The translations under genes were made by a program, and so were the position numbers. Source: Mobilitalea sp. (GTDB taxonomy: Bacteria; Bacillota_A; Clostridia; Lachnospirales; Lachnospiraceae). Taken from it: 7,581 bases of DNA. Under the pieces are notes generated by a model. The model ran no database searches. It was given only the letters and a program-made list of their open reading frames with translations, and had not been told where the DNA came from. Positions 5,543-7,581 of this stretch are shown here, piece after piece. Each line of letters begins with the position of its first letter. The first letter of the stretch is position 1. The DNA is taken from positions 1-7,581 of the forward strand of contig JARKQP010000896.1 of NCBI GenBank assembly GCA_029974875.1. Reading direction: 5' to 3'.

Positions 5543-6616
5543 ATGTTAGGTATCCCGTTATACAAACAAATCATTAATGATATATTAGAGAAGATTTTTG
5601 ACGGTACGTTACGGCCCGGTGACCGCATCCCGTCGGAGCACGAATTATCCTCCACCTATATGGTTAGCTCCATCACCTCTAAAAATGCCCTGGCAGAGCT
5701 GGCTGATAAAGGATATATCATCAGAAAGAAGGGAAAAGGCTCCTTTGTAAACTCCTTGGAAAACCTTATGGCTATCCCCTCCTTCTCCAATACCTCTACC
5801 TACCGCAGCGCTTTTCACTCCAAGACCATCGGCCTGATCTTGCCCTCCATGAAAACGGGCATTGACCAGCAGCTGCTTAACGCCATTGAAGAAGAGATCA
5901 GCAAAACCGATTATCTCTTAACTCTTACCATCACCAGGGAAAACCAGGAAAAGGAATCTGCTGCCATTGAAAAGCTGAAGCTTCAAGGTGCCAGCGGCCT
6001 TATTATTTTCCCCACAGAACACGAGCTTTATAATGAATCCATCCTGAAGCTTAATATAGAAAAGTATCCCTTCGTACTGGTTGACCGCTGGCTGAGAGGA
6101 ATCCGGACCAATACCGTAATGATTAATAATTACGATGTTACCAAAAAAGCCACGGAGCATTTATTTGCAAAGAGCCACCGGGACATTGTGTTTCTATCGC
6201 CCGACAGCAGGAATACCGTTACAGAGGACCGTTTGGCAGGCTTTAAGGATTGCCTTTTGGAGCATGGAATCACCTTAAACCCCCATAACACCTGCATGAT
6301 CCCCTCAGGCGTTACAGATCCGAAAGAGAAAAAGGAATTGATACGAAACTTTTTAAACGATAACCCAGCCGTAAATGGAATCATCTGCTCCAACAAGGAA
6401 ATGGCGACTTATATCATTGCCATCTTTGACCAGGATAACCTTTGGGAGCGGTATGGCGTATGTGCATTTGACTATTATAACCATGCCAGAATATCTTATG
6501 TTGAACAGGACATCGCCCAAATCGCAAAGGAATGTATTGATATTTTGCTGGATACCATTCGTGGTGATACGGCACCAAAACAGGTTTGTGTTCCGGCAGA
6601 ATTTTATCCGGTATGA
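5543..6616 (+). CDS. GntR/LacI chimeric sugar-responsive transcriptional regulator
   Basis: A 357-aa regulator with the AraR-like arrangement. A GntR winged helix (about 5-70: LYKQIINDILEKIFDGTLRPGDRIPSE region, then KGYIIRKKGKGSFV) is joined by a linker (71-93) to a LacI/GalR-type periplasmic-binding-like sensor (94-357). Sensor landmarks are TIGLILPS (95-102), GASGLIIFP (149-157), FVLVDR (177-182), INNYDVTKKATEHL (194-207), EDRLAGF (228-234), NGIICSNKEMA (278-288) and YGVCAFDYY (304-312). In the recognition helix the usual VSRxTVRxAL is VSSITSKNAL (41-50), so the first Arg is Ser and the second is Lys. AAGGAG lies 5 nt before the ATG. Divergent orientation to the transporter genes indicates local control in response to a sugar or sugar phosphate. 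Its operators are likely the TAGTATA dyads. The effector is unknown. Confidence 0.92.
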   Translation: MLGIPLYKQIINDILEKIFDGTLRPGDRIPSEHELSSTYMVSSITSKNALAELADKGYIIRKKGKGSFVNSLENLMAIPSFSNTSTYRSAFHSKTIGLILPSMKTGIDQQLLNAIEEEISKTDYLLTLTITRENQEKESAAIEKLKLQGASGLIIFPTEHELYNESILKLNIEKYPFVLVDRWLRGIRTNTVMINNYDVTKKATEHLFAKSHRDIVFLSPDSRNTVTEDRLAGFKDCLLEHGITLNPHNTCMIPSGVTDPKEKKELIRNFLNDNPAVNGIICSNKEMATYIIAIFDQDNLWERYGVCAFDYYNHARISYVEQDIAQIAKECIDILLDTIRGDTAPKQVCVPAEFYPV

Positions 6617-6647
6617 TTTTTGTACCTGGACGGACCTCGCAGGATAA

Positions 6648-6764
6648 ACTTGCCGAAGCCTTTGGACAGTGTTGCTAACCTCGGTATTTTCTTGGATTTT
6701 TCTTGCGTTATTTAAGGAAGATTTAGCTGACCCGGAGTGGAGCGAACAAAAAAAACAAACCTGA
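6648..6764 (+). other. Open stretch of 38 codons, possible gene remnant or repeated intergenic element
   Basis: Between an in-frame TAA (6645-6647) and a TGA (6762-6764), one frame reads as a hydrophobic stretch (WTVLLTSVFSWIFLALF) followed by a charged, polar tail (KEDLADPEWSEQKKQT). That looks like a small membrane peptide. There is no ATG and no ribosome binding site. The only possible starts are GTG or TTG codons inside the hydrophobic part. The stop overlaps the first base of the terminator stem. It may be a decayed small gene, part of a repeated element, or chance. I do not call it a gene. Confidence 0.25.
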
Positions 6765-6792
6765 GATAGGGCGGTAAAACGCCCTGTCTAGG
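6748..6792 (-). terminator. Intrinsic terminator of the nucleotidyltransferase-like gene
   Basis: A GC-rich stem pairs 6764-6773 with 6780-6789 around a 6-nt loop. On the minus strand it extends by CCT/AGG (6792-6790 with 6762-6760) past one bulged base. It is followed directly by TTTG and eight T residues (6755-6748), the classical form for minus-strand transcription. The minus stem has one C.A mismatch, while in plus-strand RNA the same position is a U.G pair. The plus strand has only a short T run after the stem, so any effect on the regulator transcript would be weaker. It lies about 130 nt beyond the stop at 6923. Confidence 0.85.
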
Positions 6793-6922
6793 CCTGTTTC
6801 CTAAGATGCTTTCACGTTATTTTCTATTATGTCTACAAGAATAAATCACCCTGCTTCTCCACCGCCCGGAAATTTTGCAATCCTCTTTAAAGTAATTCAA
6901 AGACCCTGTTATTTCCCCAAAT

Positions 6923-7522
6923 TTACTCCCAGGGCATAACGATTAAATCCGGCCATTTATCCAGCCAGCTTGATACCTTGTTTTCATAAATTTGTTTTGT
7001 GATTTGCGCTTTATTCGCCCGGACAATTTTCCCAAACAAATCATTCAGCCCAAATGGAGCATATACTTTAAATTCATTATTTTTCTCCATCCTGACCCCA
7101 ATTGCCGTAGCCGTAGTTGGCCATGTGTTTATGGCAGATTCAATGGATGTATACGGTTCAATGGCATAGCCAAAATGGTCCTTATACCACAGATGAACCC
7201 GCGCCTGATTTTTAACATCTATCTCAATGCTTAAATCTGAATATAATTGTTTTATCTGCTCAATAACTTTATTTTCAGATTTATGGTCTATATTCATGCT
7301 ATCAAAATAAACAAAGTCGATATCTTTTATTCCGTATTCTAACGGTTTATCAAAAAGATAATTCCAGACGGTCTGCGCCACACAGCCTGCCCCTATGTAA
7401 TAATTATCTATGTTTAACTGCTTGGCTCTTGTTACGGCCATATTAATCATTTCGCTTGACATAATAACATTTTCTAGTAGCTTGATCTGGGTATGAATAT
7501 CTGAATTGTAGCCCTTAGACAT
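6923..7522 (-). CDS. Nucleotidyltransferase family protein (DUF925/NTP_transf_6 type)
   Basis: A 199-aa soluble protein resembling the NTP_transf_6 (DUF925) group of the nucleotidyltransferase superfamily. Seen features are YIGAGCVAQTVWNYLF (42-57), the metal-binding-like acidic pair DIDFVYFD (67-74), a third acidic segment EIDVKNQARVHLWY (100-113) with the family's NQAR-H motif, PTTATAIGVR (135-144), and a C-terminal KVSSWLDKWPDLIVMPW (182-198). Length is normal for the group and all expected blocks are present, so it appears intact. The biochemical substrate of this family is not established to my knowledge. GGAGG stands 12 nt before the ATG, a rather long spacing, but no better start is present. 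It has its own terminator and faces the regulator tail to tail, so it is probably unrelated to the sugar locus. Confidence 0.85.
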   Translation of the reverse strand: MSKGYNSDIHTQIKLLENVIMSSEMINMAVTRAKQLNIDNYYIGAGCVAQTVWNYLFDKPLEYGIKDIDFVYFDSMNIDHKSENKVIEQIKQLYSDLSIEIDVKNQARVHLWYKDHFGYAIEPYTSIESAINTWPTTATAIGVRMEKNNEFKVYAPFGLNDLFGKIVRANKAQITKQIYENKVSSWLDKWPDLIVMPWE

Positions 7523-7539
7523 CTTAAATTTTATCCTCC

Positions 7540-7554
7540 AGTTATTAAATAACT
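7540..7554. repeat. Short palindrome upstream of the nucleotidyltransferase-like gene
   Basis: AGTTATT and AATAACT are perfect 7-bp arms around a single base (7547), directly upstream of the GGAGG at 7539-7535. It could be an operator or chance in AT-rich DNA. The promoter itself cannot be judged because the window ends at 7581. Confidence 0.3.
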
Positions 7555-7581
7555 ATATAATGTATGCTAAATCTATAATGA

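Larger units (their letters stand above)
6617..6922. other. Intergenic region between convergent genes
   Basis: This 306-bp gap separates the plus-strand regulator from the minus-strand nucleotidyltransferase-like gene. It holds a 38-codon open stretch without a convincing start (6648-6764, plus) and a strong terminator hairpin (6748-6792). The rest, 6793-6922, shows no gene, RNA or repeat that I can support. Confidence 0.7.

Noticed and set aside
6375..6647. 90-codon plus-strand frame overlapping the end of the regulator
   Set aside because: It is a different frame of the regulator's conserved sensor domain, with no ribosome binding site or domain.
1..7581. CRISPR arrays, insertion sequences, tRNA or rRNA genes, phage or defence genes
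   Set aside because: Looked for and not seen: no regularly spaced repeats, no transposase-like protein, no cloverleaf, and no defence-type domains.

Overview
The window reads as an ordinary but complete-looking carbohydrate uptake and regulation locus from a low-to-mid GC Firmicute, most likely a clostridial or Lachnospiraceae-type gut or anaerobe genome. Reasons: AGGAGG-class ribosome binding sites, sigma-A-like promoters, a Gram-positive lipoprotein solute-binding protein, a CUT1 transporter without its own ATPase, and very AT-rich gaps between moderately GC genes. The genus cannot be fixed from the sequence alone.

Layout. On the minus strand, reading right to left from about 5300, lies a probable operon: a MalF/UgpA-type permease (4350-5276), a MalG/UgpE-type permease overlapping it by 4 bp (3520-4353), a 261-bp gap rich in inverted repeats, a lipoprotein sugar-binding protein (1831-3258), a 149-bp gap dominated by a long hairpin, and a large cytoplasmic protein with a glycoside-hydrolase-family-2-type sugar-binding domain that runs off the left edge (1-1681, 560 codons visible). 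Divergently, on the plus strand, is a GntR/LacI chimeric regulator (5543-6616). The AT-rich divergent region (5277-5542) holds candidate promoters in both directions and two copies of a palindromic TAGTATA/TATACTA element, which I infer to be the regulator's operators. Right of the regulator is a 306-bp gap with a 38-codon open stretch and a strong terminator. It is followed by a minus-strand nucleotidyltransferase-like gene of the DUF925/NTP_transf_6 type (6923-7522) that probably has nothing to do with sugar uptake.

How it works together (inference): an oligosaccharide is captured by the lipoprotein, passed through the permease pair powered by an ATPase encoded elsewhere (MsmK/MsmX type), and processed in the cytoplasm by the GH2-like protein. 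The GntR/LacI protein senses a sugar and controls the operon and itself. The substrate is not determinable here.

The most interesting material is in the gaps. A 19-bp stem lies between the binding-protein and GH2-like genes, and its two non-Watson-Crick positions are G.U only in the operon transcript. A second hairpin and a possible internal promoter lie upstream of the binding-protein gene. I do not see a clearly new biological system.
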